DNA of 64,000 nucleotides, taken from assembly GCA_017560255.1 (NCBI GenBank), contig JAFYOI010000035.1:1-64000 (forward strand), written 5' to 3'. The position numbers were made by a program, and so were the translations under genes. The notes under the pieces are model-generated. The model did not search any database. It was given only the letters and a program-made list of their open reading frames with translations, and had not been told where the DNA came from. The DNA comes from Clostridia bacterium. Its GTDB lineage: Bacteria > Bacillota > Clostridia > Oscillospirales > Acutalibacteraceae. Shown here piece after piece: positions 34,156 through 42,203 of the stretch (positions are counted from its first letter, which is position 1; each line of letters starts with the position of its first letter).

Positions 34156-34518
34156 TTAAACACCCCTGAAAAAGAATGAGCCGTCGTCAACAAGGTCGGA
34201 AATAGCGGCAAGCCCCTGTTCGTATAATGCTTTTGCACTTTTGCAGATGGCATCGTATGAGCGCGTCTGGGTAACGTCACCCACAGTTATACTGTCAGCC
34301 GTACCGTTAAGGTCGGCGGAGCGGATTAAGCATAACTGATAATACGCTGCGGTAGCGGCGGCGAAAACAAGGCGGTCGTCATTTTTGTCAACGTCGGGTT
34401 TGAGCCTTTTTTCAATATTCTTTGCACACATAGAGCAAAGTGAGAGATATTCGTTGGCAGTTTGTGCGTCCATACCGGAGATGGTGCGAAGTTGCAGCAG
34501 AATTTTATTGTAATTCAT
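34156..34518 (-). CDS. Head-tail connector protein
   Basis: 120 residues, helical, with several Cys. The pattern resembles gp6/YqbG-type connector adaptors: three or four helices and a short hairpin (ITVGDVTQTRSYD). It comes right after the capsid gene, as connector genes do. Confidence 0.6.
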   Translation of the reverse strand: MNYNKILLQLRTISGMDAQTANEYLSLCSMCAKNIEKRLKPDVDKNDDRLVFAAATAAYYQLCLIRSADLNGTADSITVGDVTQTRSYDAICKSAKALYEQGLAAISDLVDDGSFFFRGV

Positions 34519-34584
34519 AAATTGAGCCTCCTTGTATTTTCTCTAAAAATTTGGGGCAAGCGGTTGCCTGCCCCGTCGGTTAAC

Positions 34585-35589
34585 TTAATAGGAAATTTTA
34601 GCGGAAGCGTCAGCAAAAATCTTTGCAAATCCTGCGGTTGAAGTAATTGCAACTCTTTCAAGTTGGCGGTCGATAAGTTTATCGTACTCGGTTGTGATGT
34701 CGCCCGCCTGAACCATTTCAAGCGCACAGTTTTTATCAAGACCGATTACTGTGTTGTTGGCGATAGCACCCGTTTTGATGAGATTTGCGCCGAGCGGAGT
34801 TACCATATTACCTGTACCCTGGAAGTTAAGACCCGCGGTTGCATCTTTCATCTCGGAGAGAGTGAGGATGCCCTCGGTTGTTGCGGGGGATGCGATGATT
34901 GTTGTCAGAGAATAGGGGTCAAGGTGATTCCAGAGTTTGAGCAAGTCTGCGTAACAAACCGCACCCTGTGTGTTTGCAACGGTACCGATAGCGTTGTTGT
35001 TGCCGTCGCCGTTGAGAAGCACGTCAATAGCATCGTTTAACTGGCAACGCGCGATGTAAGCGCCAATCTGCTTGAGTGTTACTGTGAAGAGGTCAAGTTT
35101 CTGGTATTTGAGAGCCTCGTAGGAAGCGACAAGCATACGTCCTCTCTTGTTGAGTTTAACAAGATTTTCCTTTGTTCTTACAGTTGTTTCGGGGATGTAA
35201 GCGCCCTCGTTCACTCTCTTGAGTTCCTTTTCATCCGCTGTCGGAACTGAAGCGATTGTGCGGTAGTCAAGGGAGTCGATGTTAGTAATGGTTGCAACAA
35301 TCTGAGGGAGGATATTTGCCTCCTCCATACCCTGTCTTACCGCTCTTGCAACGTATTCGGGGAAAAGTGCGGCGCTGGAAGAAGTTCTGAAGAACTTTTC
35401 AACTGCGTCACTGCCTTTACCACTCACACGGATGTCGAAACGCTTCAACTGGCGCTGATAAGCATCAAGACCTTCGAGGGATGAACCAACGTACTGCTCG
35501 GACGGGTCAAGTGATTCGAGAACTGTGGAAAAGGAGTAGGGCAGACCGTACATTCCTTTTTCAAGGCTGATATTATCGTAACTGAACAT
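34585..35589 (-). CDS. Phage major capsid protein (HK97 fold)
   Basis: 334 residues. A helical start is followed by an E-loop/P-domain pattern with ILPQIVATITNIDSLDYRTIAS, EGAYIPETTV and a C-terminal RVAITSTAGF-like strand. Size and position between the cement and connector genes fit the shell protein. GGAGG precedes the ATG. Confidence 0.78.
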   Translation of the reverse strand: MFSYDNISLEKGMYGLPYSFSTVLESLDPSEQYVGSSLEGLDAYQRQLKRFDIRVSGKGSDAVEKFFRTSSSAALFPEYVARAVRQGMEEANILPQIVATITNIDSLDYRTIASVPTADEKELKRVNEGAYIPETTVRTKENLVKLNKRGRMLVASYEALKYQKLDLFTVTLKQIGAYIARCQLNDAIDVLLNGDGNNNAIGTVANTQGAVCYADLLKLWNHLDPYSLTTIIASPATTEGILTLSEMKDATAGLNFQGTGNMVTPLGANLIKTGAIANNTVIGLDKNCALEMVQAGDITTEYDKLIDRQLERVAITSTAGFAKIFADASAKISY

Positions 35590-35610
35590 TATTATTCTTC
35601 CTCCTTAAAA

Positions 35611-35952
35611 TTAAAGCATAAATCCAACTGTGGATTCGGTTGTGTCGACGTACGTGACAAGGTATGTTCTGCCGCTTTCGTCCACGCTTACACTGCCGTC
35701 CGAACCTGCAACAAGTGTAGTGTACCCAAGTGTGGGGGCATCTGCGCTGTACTTGATTTTTACGTAACCCGATGTCTGTACTGTGGCATATCCGCCGCGC
35801 ACGTCTGTTGCAACGCCGCAGAAAACGTCACCCTGACCGCAAGCGGAAACTGTGCCGTTTGCGCTTACCTTAACCGGCGCGCCGATTTTGACGCTGTCGT
35901 TTGCTTCGAAAGTGATTGATTTTTCGTTAAAACCTGAGAATGAAACGTTCAT
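35611..35952 (-). CDS. Capsid decoration (cement) protein, DUF2190-like
   Basis: 113 residues, all beta, with DSVKIGAPVKVSANGTVSACG and GDVFCGVATDVRGGYATVQ. This is the pattern of DUF2190/gpD-like cement proteins, which trimerise on capsid faces. It lies between the protease-scaffold and capsid genes. Confidence 0.75.
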   Translation of the reverse strand: MNVSFSGFNEKSITFEANDSVKIGAPVKVSANGTVSACGQGDVFCGVATDVRGGYATVQTSGYVKIKYSADAPTLGYTTLVAGSDGSVSVDESGRTYLVTYVDTTESTVGFML

Positions 35953-35966
35953 TATAAAAATTCCTC

Positions 35967-36947
35967 CTAAATTTTAAATTCGGTATGATTGTTTGTGTTT
36001 TTCTTTGCCTTGGGAGCAAGTTGAATTGTCGGGGGGAGAGTTTCGCTCGCCTTTTTCTCAAATGCCTTTTCAAGCGATATGAGTTCGTCAATGCTCATCT
36101 TTTTAGTAATGCTTTCAAAACTTTCGACGTCCATATCGGGCAACGCAATTGTACAGAGTTTTTTAACTCTGCCCGAAAGTTCTTCATAATACTTTTCGCC
36201 AAATTTTGCCATGCGCGACATATTTGCAAATTTCTCAACGATTTCCTCTGCCTGTTCCTTTGTGATGACAAGGTTTTTGTCGGTGGATTTGAGAGTGTCA
36301 AAGATGTTGTTCATTTTGTTTTCACCACCTGCGTTAAATGATTTTGAAACGCCTGCATTCCTCTGCGCAGGCACGGCAACGAAAGACCATTCATAGGCGT
36401 CGCGGGGCTGATTTAAAATGTGATAGCAGGGCTTTGTACCATAGTTTACGCCCTTTATATGAGCGCACGCGGTCTGCTTTACGTTTGTGCCGCAGACAGA
36501 ACAAGTGACCTCTCCCACACTGCATCCAACGCTGACCTCCTTGAGAATTCCCGCGTCGATTTCGGCAATAATCTGCGCGTTTTTCTCCGTTCTTGGCATG
36601 TATGCGGATGCAACAAGTTTCATGTACGGTTCACCTATGGAGTTGAATTTGCCTTCAACCGTTTCGGTATGAGCCTTGAAAATTCTTGCGGTCTGGTCAC
36701 GGCTTTTCATACTGTGGTCAAAAATGCCCGTCTTACCGACAAACATCTGAGCAAGCGTTTTCAGGGCTGCGGGAGAAAACTGCTCGGAATCTCTGTCGAT
36801 TTCGTTGTCGCAAAGGATGAGATTAAAGGTGTAAACTTCGTCCGATGAGAGTTTCTTACGGGAGAGCGTGTTGATAAGTTCCATATCATGCGCGCTTACA
36901 CCGCTTTCGCACACGTCAATTCCTTTGTCACAAAAAAATTCCTTCAT
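35967..36947 (-). CDS. Prohead protease-scaffold fusion
   Basis: 326 residues. The N-terminal ~205 residues resemble a capsid maturation protease with FDHSMKSRDQTARI and the EVSVGCSVG strand. A Cys/His cluster (CSVCGTNVKQTACAHI) may bind zinc. The C-terminal ~120 residues are helical and charged, like a scaffold. An in-frame ATG at 36314, with GGTGGTG before it, could give the scaffold alone (35967-36314). The first ATG overlaps the portal stop by one base. Confidence 0.72.
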   Translation of the reverse strand: MKEFFCDKGIDVCESGVSAHDMELINTLSRKKLSSDEVYTFNLILCDNEIDRDSEQFSPAALKTLAQMFVGKTGIFDHSMKSRDQTARIFKAHTETVEGKFNSIGEPYMKLVASAYMPRTEKNAQIIAEIDAGILKEVSVGCSVGEVTCSVCGTNVKQTACAHIKGVNYGTKPCYHILNQPRDAYEWSFVAVPAQRNAGVSKSFNAGGENKMNNIFDTLKSTDKNLVITKEQAEEIVEKFANMSRMAKFGEKYYEELSGRVKKLCTIALPDMDVESFESITKKMSIDELISLEKAFEKKASETLPPTIQLAPKAKKNTNNHTEFKI

Positions 36948-38110
36948 TAAAAATCACCTCCTGTTGTTTCGTTGCTGTGAACGGCTCTTTCAAGTTCCTG
37001 CGCTTGAGCGCGGTAGAGCCTTGCCTGAGCAAGTTCCAACTCGTCCTGAAGCATAATCTCGTCCCACTCCACGTTGCAGTTACCGCTGAACCCATTGAGT
37101 TTCAGCCAGGTTTCGCTTATCCGGATAATGACCGGTGACAGTATACGTCTGTATGCTTCAAGTTCGCTTGTCAACATATCGGCCTGCTGCTTTGACATTC
37201 GTTCAGTGGATGACCAGGTAAGACCGAGCATAAAAGGTGGGAGTCCCGTTTTGGCAACGATCTGTTCAAGGATCTGCCTTACCGGTACTTCGCTGTCGAG
37301 CACTTGATTGTCGGCACCGATGACCTTGATGTCAACGTCGCCTACGCAGATAAAATCCTTGACCTTATCGCCCGATTGCATCGCCTTTCTCCACTGCTCT
37401 GCAATCTGTTGAGCGTTTTCCCTCGCGTGAGCCTTGTCGAGCGCATCCGACTGAGGCTTGTACGTGACGGCAAAGCGCAGATTGCCAACGCGTTCAAAAT
37501 TAAGACCGATAGTGTTGTATATCTTCATAAGTACGGAACTTACAAAGGCAAGACCTTTTAAAAGAGAGTTACCGCGCAAACTACCTGCTTCGGGGTTGAG
37601 TACGGACAGCAGTATCAGTTCGGGGTATTTTACGGCTGTGGGAGTACCGTTCACGTTGGTGCAAACGATAGTTTCAAGGGCGTTTTCGCCCCTGCACAGT
37701 TCAATGTCATCGAGGGGAGCGTTGTAAAGAGAAACGATTTTTCTGTTGTTAAGTACAATCTCTCCCACAGCCGTGCCAAAGGTGAGTAACTGTTCAAAAT
37801 ATGTTGATATAAATGAGTCAATGCCCGTCTGAGTACCGCCGACGGAAACGGTTTTGAAGAAGTGGTCAAGTCCCGCCTGAGCATCCCGAGAGCCGCAGGT
37901 GACCTTGAAACCACCAATTAAACGCGTTATTTTGAAAATAGCCGCGTCAATAATCGGTACGGCCTCGCGTAGCGCCGAGTAAAGTTTTGTGTCGGGCGCG
38001 CAAAGCGGCGTGTATCGGTCAAGTATGCCGAACGGATTTGATGCTGAGCGCTGAGCCTCAACGAGTGTTGTCGGTGCATTCTGATTTTTTGCTTTTTTAA
38101 ATAATCCCAT
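36947..38110 (-). CDS. Phage portal protein
   Basis: 387 residues. The core ALREAVPIIDAAIFKITRLIGG and the later SDALDKAHARENAQQIAEQWR, TGLPPFMLGLTWSSTERMSK segments match DUF935/SPP1-type portals. It forms the DNA channel of the head. The ATG at 38110 follows GGAGGT; the upstream ATG at 38125 precedes that site and is rejected. Confidence 0.88.
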   Translation of the reverse strand: MGLFKKAKNQNAPTTLVEAQRSASNPFGILDRYTPLCAPDTKLYSALREAVPIIDAAIFKITRLIGGFKVTCGSRDAQAGLDHFFKTVSVGGTQTGIDSFISTYFEQLLTFGTAVGEIVLNNRKIVSLYNAPLDDIELCRGENALETIVCTNVNGTPTAVKYPELILLSVLNPEAGSLRGNSLLKGLAFVSSVLMKIYNTIGLNFERVGNLRFAVTYKPQSDALDKAHARENAQQIAEQWRKAMQSGDKVKDFICVGDVDIKVIGADNQVLDSEVPVRQILEQIVAKTGLPPFMLGLTWSSTERMSKQQADMLTSELEAYRRILSPVIIRISETWLKLNGFSGNCNVEWDEIMLQDELELAQARLYRAQAQELERAVHSNETTGGDF

Positions 38111-38128
38111 AATTTTTACCTCCAAAAT

Positions 38129-39403
38129 TTATCTTTCAAGTGCAAGCGCGAAGAAGTCGCATCCGCCCTGAGCAATTACACCCATAACGAAGTAACGTAT
38201 GTCGTCCATAGCGTGATCGTTCTCTTTTTTCGGCGCATCTTTGGACAGATTGTCGTCCCAACGATAAAGTCCGAATTCCCTTATAGCGTCGTGGCAACAA
38301 GGAGCAATTTTTATTTCCTGCGCCCGAAGCGCATCGGATACCCTGCGTATGCCGTCAACAACGTTGTTTTTTGCGGGAGTGACGTGATATTTTCCGTGTC
38401 GCCTTATACATTCAATAAAACTTGCGGCGGATGGGTCGACTATGACCGATTCAATGTGGCAATCTCCTGCAAGTTCGCACAACGCCGAATAATGTTCTTC
38501 GTCGGTGCGCTGAGAACCGACCTTTTTTGAGTTGTAGTAATATTCTCTGATTCTGTACCAGACGTCGTTATAAAGTCCCCATAAACCAAAGGACGACGGA
38601 TTGACTGTGCCGTAATCGCAGGAGATGTAATATTTTTCGGCGGGACGATCTGGCGGTTGACAAATATCTCTGTCAACGTCAAAGTTTGAATAAACAAGCC
38701 CTTGCGCCGCAACCCATTTACCAAGCACAAATCTCTCATAGAAATGTCCCGAATATAGTGATTTGTATCGCGCAAGTATTTCGGGCGAGAGCGATGGGTT
38801 GTCTTCCATTCTGAAATGGACGTAGAGCGCGTTTTTCTCCTTTGCTTTTTTAATCCATTCAAGGTAGAACCAGTGTTGCGGGTTTTCGGGGTTACAGTTA
38901 AACCAGAAGCGAGAGCCTTCAACCGAGCAGCGAGCCAGAGCCTGCTCAACGAATGAACGTGGCATAAGAGCAACTTCGTCGAAAAGTACTCCCGCCAGCG
39001 TCATACCCTGTATCAGCGATGCAGACGCTTCGTCTTTTCCACCGAACAGATAAAAGCGGTTTTTTCGCTTGCCCTTTGAAATCTCAATCACGTTTGTTGA
39101 AATTTTCAATTTGCAGGAAAATCCAAGGTTTTCAAGTGTTGGCAGAAGTTCGTTGATTACGTTCCTACGCAGTGAAGCGATTGTTTTCCCGCATATTGCA
39201 AAAGAGTGGGAACTGAATCTGTAAAAAGTCCAGGCGACAAACCCTACGGACATACAACTCGTTTTGCCGCTACGGACCGCACCGTCGCAGATGATGGCGT
39301 CATACTTATGATAGGGGCTCGAATCGTTCCACCATGAAAGAGCAGTTAACTGCTTTTCGGAAAACGGAAAAAACTTTTTATTAATCTTCTCCAAAGTCAG
39401 CAC
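38129..39403 (-). CDS. Terminase large subunit
   Basis: 424 residues. The ATPase Walker A is GAVRSGKT near residue 40, and the Walker B region carries LFDEVALMPRSF. The nuclease half has SCDYGTVNPSSF and a late DDIRYFVMG. All key parts are present, so packaging may be possible. The GTG start lies inside the end of the small-subunit gene. Confidence 0.93.
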   Translation of the reverse strand: MLTLEKINKKFFPFSEKQLTALSWWNDSSPYHKYDAIICDGAVRSGKTSCMSVGFVAWTFYRFSSHSFAICGKTIASLRRNVINELLPTLENLGFSCKLKISTNVIEISKGKRKNRFYLFGGKDEASASLIQGMTLAGVLFDEVALMPRSFVEQALARCSVEGSRFWFNCNPENPQHWFYLEWIKKAKEKNALYVHFRMEDNPSLSPEILARYKSLYSGHFYERFVLGKWVAAQGLVYSNFDVDRDICQPPDRPAEKYYISCDYGTVNPSSFGLWGLYNDVWYRIREYYYNSKKVGSQRTDEEHYSALCELAGDCHIESVIVDPSAASFIECIRRHGKYHVTPAKNNVVDGIRRVSDALRAQEIKIAPCCHDAIREFGLYRWDDNLSKDAPKKENDHAMDDIRYFVMGVIAQGGCDFFALALER

Positions 39404-39890
39404 CCGCTTTGCCTATTGCTCTTGCGCCCTGTTCAATTGCCTTGTAGAATGGGATTGAACTGTCTGTATCCGTGCTTTCCGACAGTTCAATTAGTTTCTC
39501 GAGCGCATCAAGGCGGTTGAAAAATTTGATTTCAAGCGCATCTGCGCGCGGCCTTTTGATTTCAGAAACGCAGAATAAATCCATTTCTTCGAGCGCTTTA
39601 GGTGACGGCTCACCGTCAATGAACATCAGTGCAACCGCATCCGCAACGCTGCCGAAAGCAATTCGTTTGAGTCCGCTTATTGCCTGCTCGTTAAGATAGT
39701 GTTTTGCGTTTTGTTTAAAAAGCGATTGTATTTCTTTTTTGATTCTGTCCTGTGACAGCAGTTTTACTGCCGTCTTTTCGGGGAATGAATATCCCGCCTT
39801 TGCCGCCGCCTCTCTCGGCGAATAAGATTCCGCAAAATATTGGCAGAACAACTCCTCTTTTTCGGCAAGTGTTATTCTTTTTCTGCCCAA
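39381..39890 (-). CDS. Terminase small subunit
   Basis: 169 residues from the TTG at 39890, which has GGGAGGT at six bases. The N-terminal helix-turn-helix region ITLAEKEELFCQYFAES and EAAAKAGYS is typical of TerS (Terminase_2 family). A C-terminal helical part follows. It is the first gene of the phage block. A longer frame starting at 39947 lacks a binding site. Confidence 0.87.
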   Translation of the reverse strand: MGRKRITLAEKEELFCQYFAESYSPREAAAKAGYSFPEKTAVKLLSQDRIKKEIQSLFKQNAKHYLNEQAISGLKRIAFGSVADAVALMFIDGEPSPKALEEMDLFCVSEIKRPRADALEIKFFNRLDALEKLIELSESTDTDSSIPFYKAIEQGARAIGKAGADFGED

Positions 39891-40153
39891 GTTTTTTACC
39901 TCCCAAAAAATGTTTTCACTTATACCCGTAACACAGGGGTCTGGCAACCGAAAATGGTTAACTTTTTAAAAAGTTTTTTATTTTTTTGCAAGAAAACACA
40001 AAAAAACGCCTTCGTCGGACACAAATCCGATCGAAAGCGCTTTCTTTTCGCCCACACAAGAAAGGGCATGCCCGTCGCGGCATGAGCGACACACAAAAAC
40101 ATCGGTTAACCTATTTTGAACCCCGCGACTATCGCGTGTTTTTCGTTATAAAA
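39891..40153. repeat. Gene-free region with second copy of the dispersed repeats
   Basis: It holds the 50-base repeat (40041-40090) and, 15 bases later, the 32-base piece in reverse orientation (40106-40137, 28 of 32 bases like 20951-20982). I see no clear promoter for the phage block here and no integrase or regulator. Confidence 0.7.
40041..40090 (+). repeat. Dispersed 50-bp repeat, copy B
   Basis: 46 of 50 bases match 21303-21352. It lies just upstream of the phage block. Confidence 0.8.
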
Positions 40154-40196
40154 ACTTGAACACCCCGACCTGTTTTCAAAGTCGGGGTGTTCAAGT
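40154..40196 (-). terminator. Terminator of the LRR surface protein at 40220
   Basis: CTTGAACACCCCGAC and GTCGGGGTGTTCAAG form a 15-base-pair stem, followed on the minus strand by a T run. Confidence 0.9.
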
Positions 40197-40219
40197 TGAA
40201 AGGAAATTTTTACGTTATG

Positions 40220-42049
40220 CTAAGATCTTTTTGTTTTGTTACTTTTTGCGATAATTACCGTGATTACTATAATCGCAACAACTGTAACCGATGCTATGAT
40301 TATAAATATTATCGCTGTGTTTGATATAGCGTGTTCGGGTGTAAGAATCACGTTCGTGTCTGGCGATTGTTGAGATTCGTCGTTCTCAGCAACAACGTTT
40401 ATTTTGTTACTTACAGCGTACTTGTATGCATCAGAGTTGAGCGGTGCATAAATTGTCAGAGCATCGTTTCTGTAATTAAATACCTCGAAAGCGCCTGAAC
40501 CAATTGAGGTAACGCTGCCCGGCACTACTATGGTCTTGACAACGCATTGTTCAAAGGCGTTATCTCTGAGTGCTGTAACGCTTTCCGGAATGACAATACT
40601 GCCGACGACTGCCGTGTAGAATGCCATGCTTGCTACCTTGGCGGTTCCCATAGGTATTGTGTACGTATCGGTACGTTTTGATTTTTGGTTCGGATAACAG
40701 ATGAGAGTTTTTTTGTCTTTGCTGAATAGCACACCGTCTATGGATGTATAAGTGGAGTTATTTTCGGATACGTTAAATGCTTTGAATCTGTCGCCTTCAA
40801 AAGCACGTGAGCCGATAGAAATAATATTTTCGTGAATATCTACGCTTTCAATGTAACAGTCAAGAAACGCGGTGTCTCCTATCTGTTTAAGGCTTTTAGG
40901 GAAGGTAACGTTTGTGATACAACCGAAAGCAAACGCAAAGTCTTCAATTCGTACAAGCGTATCGGGGAAAGTTATGCTTTCAAGTTTTGAGGAATAGAAA
41001 GCCTTTGTGCCAATAGATACTACACCATCTGGAACGGTGTATTCGCCTTTTCTACCCTCGGGGAAATATAGAATAGAGGTTTTATTTTTATTGAATAAAA
41101 CACCGTCAATGCTTGTATATTTTTTGTGGGTATCGGATACGTGAATTTTTTGCAGATTTTTGCATTTTAAGTCTACGGGGGTGAAGTTGCAGTTGTCTGC
41201 AAGAATGGTTATTTCTTTAAGGTTCAGACAGTTTTTAAAAATATCGGAGTCTAAGCGCTCAATGCTTTTGGGAATAACAATATTTTCCATATCCGTGTTC
41301 GATGAAAATGCATTGCTGCCGATATAAGTTACGCTGTCGGGTAAATCGAAGTTTTTGATCCTGCTACCGTAAAAGGCGTAGGAGTTGATGCTTGATACGG
41401 AGTTTGGTATATTGATTTCAGACAGTTTGCTGCAATAGAATGCGTTGGTTTCTATTTTTGTTACAGTGTTAGGAATTGTGTATTCACCCGTTTTCCCTTG
41501 CGCACAATAAACAAGAAGAGTTTTGTCCTTGTTGAACAGAACGTTGTCAACGGCAGTGTAGAAATTATTATAAGCAGAAACGGTAATATCTTTTAACTTT
41601 GTAGTGTGGAATGCGTATGGGCTGATAAAGTGTACGTTTGACGGGATGTTAATTTTTGTCAGATTGGTGCAGTTTTCAAATGCGTATGCACCTATTGACA
41701 AAAGCGAATCGGGGAGATTAATTTTTTTAAGATCCGTAAGTCCTGAAAAAGCGTAATCTCCAATAAAAGTGATGGTTTTGGGGAGGATTATTTCCTCAAT
41801 ACATCTGCTGTTGCGAAGGGCTTTTTGGTCTATGCCAACAACCGTATAACCCTCAATCGTTTTGGGAATCTCAACGATTTTACTTTCTTTAAATCTACAG
41901 TCCGTTACTACCGCTTTTCTGTCCTCTAATCTATAAGAAAAATCGGGCGGCAGATATGCAAATGCCGTGAGAGGTACAATCGTTGTAAATATTAATAATA
42001 CCAATAGTGATGCTGCAAGGATGGTTTTCAGGGAGTGGCTTTTTTTCAT
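40220..42049 (-). CDS. BspA-like leucine-rich-repeat surface protein
   Basis: 609 residues. A signal peptide ends near AFA (about 29-31). At least twelve BspA/LRR_5 repeats follow, of the form SLLSIGAYAFENCTNLTKINIPS, broken by longer units around TSIDGVLFNKNKT. The C-terminus has a Ser/Gln linker and a membrane helix with a basic tail, so the protein is membrane-anchored with its repeats outside. Such proteins often bind host or matrix proteins. The ATG at 42049 follows AAGGAGGG. Confidence 0.88.
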   Translation of the reverse strand: MKKSHSLKTILAASLLVLLIFTTIVPLTAFAYLPPDFSYRLEDRKAVVTDCRFKESKIVEIPKTIEGYTVVGIDQKALRNSRCIEEIILPKTITFIGDYAFSGLTDLKKINLPDSLLSIGAYAFENCTNLTKINIPSNVHFISPYAFHTTKLKDITVSAYNNFYTAVDNVLFNKDKTLLVYCAQGKTGEYTIPNTVTKIETNAFYCSKLSEINIPNSVSSINSYAFYGSRIKNFDLPDSVTYIGSNAFSSNTDMENIVIPKSIERLDSDIFKNCLNLKEITILADNCNFTPVDLKCKNLQKIHVSDTHKKYTSIDGVLFNKNKTSILYFPEGRKGEYTVPDGVVSIGTKAFYSSKLESITFPDTLVRIEDFAFAFGCITNVTFPKSLKQIGDTAFLDCYIESVDIHENIISIGSRAFEGDRFKAFNVSENNSTYTSIDGVLFSKDKKTLICYPNQKSKRTDTYTIPMGTAKVASMAFYTAVVGSIVIPESVTALRDNAFEQCVVKTIVVPGSVTSIGSGAFEVFNYRNDALTIYAPLNSDAYKYAVSNKINVVAENDESQQSPDTNVILTPEHAISNTAIIFIIIASVTVVAIIVITVIIAKSNKTKRS

Positions 42050-42149
42050 AATTAAGTTCCCTCCTTTTTTGATTACAACTGAATGGTAGCACAATGAAAA
42101 TATCAAAGTCAACAAAGGTAACAAAACTGTAACCTTTTATTTCTTAATA

Positions 42150-42184
42150 AAGAAAAACCCGACGCTTGAAGTAAACGTCGGGTT
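42150..42184 (-). terminator. Terminator of the LRR surface protein at 42204
   Basis: AAACCCGACG and CGTCGGGTTT form a ten-base-pair stem, followed on the minus strand by TTTTTCTTTATT. Confidence 0.88.
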
Positions 42185-42203
42185 TGTAATTGTTCTGTAA
42201 ATT

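Noticed and set aside
28474-40153. Attachment-site direct repeats bounding the phage block
   Set aside because: By eye I found no convincing pair of direct repeats at the two ends, and there is no integrase; the dispersed repeat occurs only on the terminase side.
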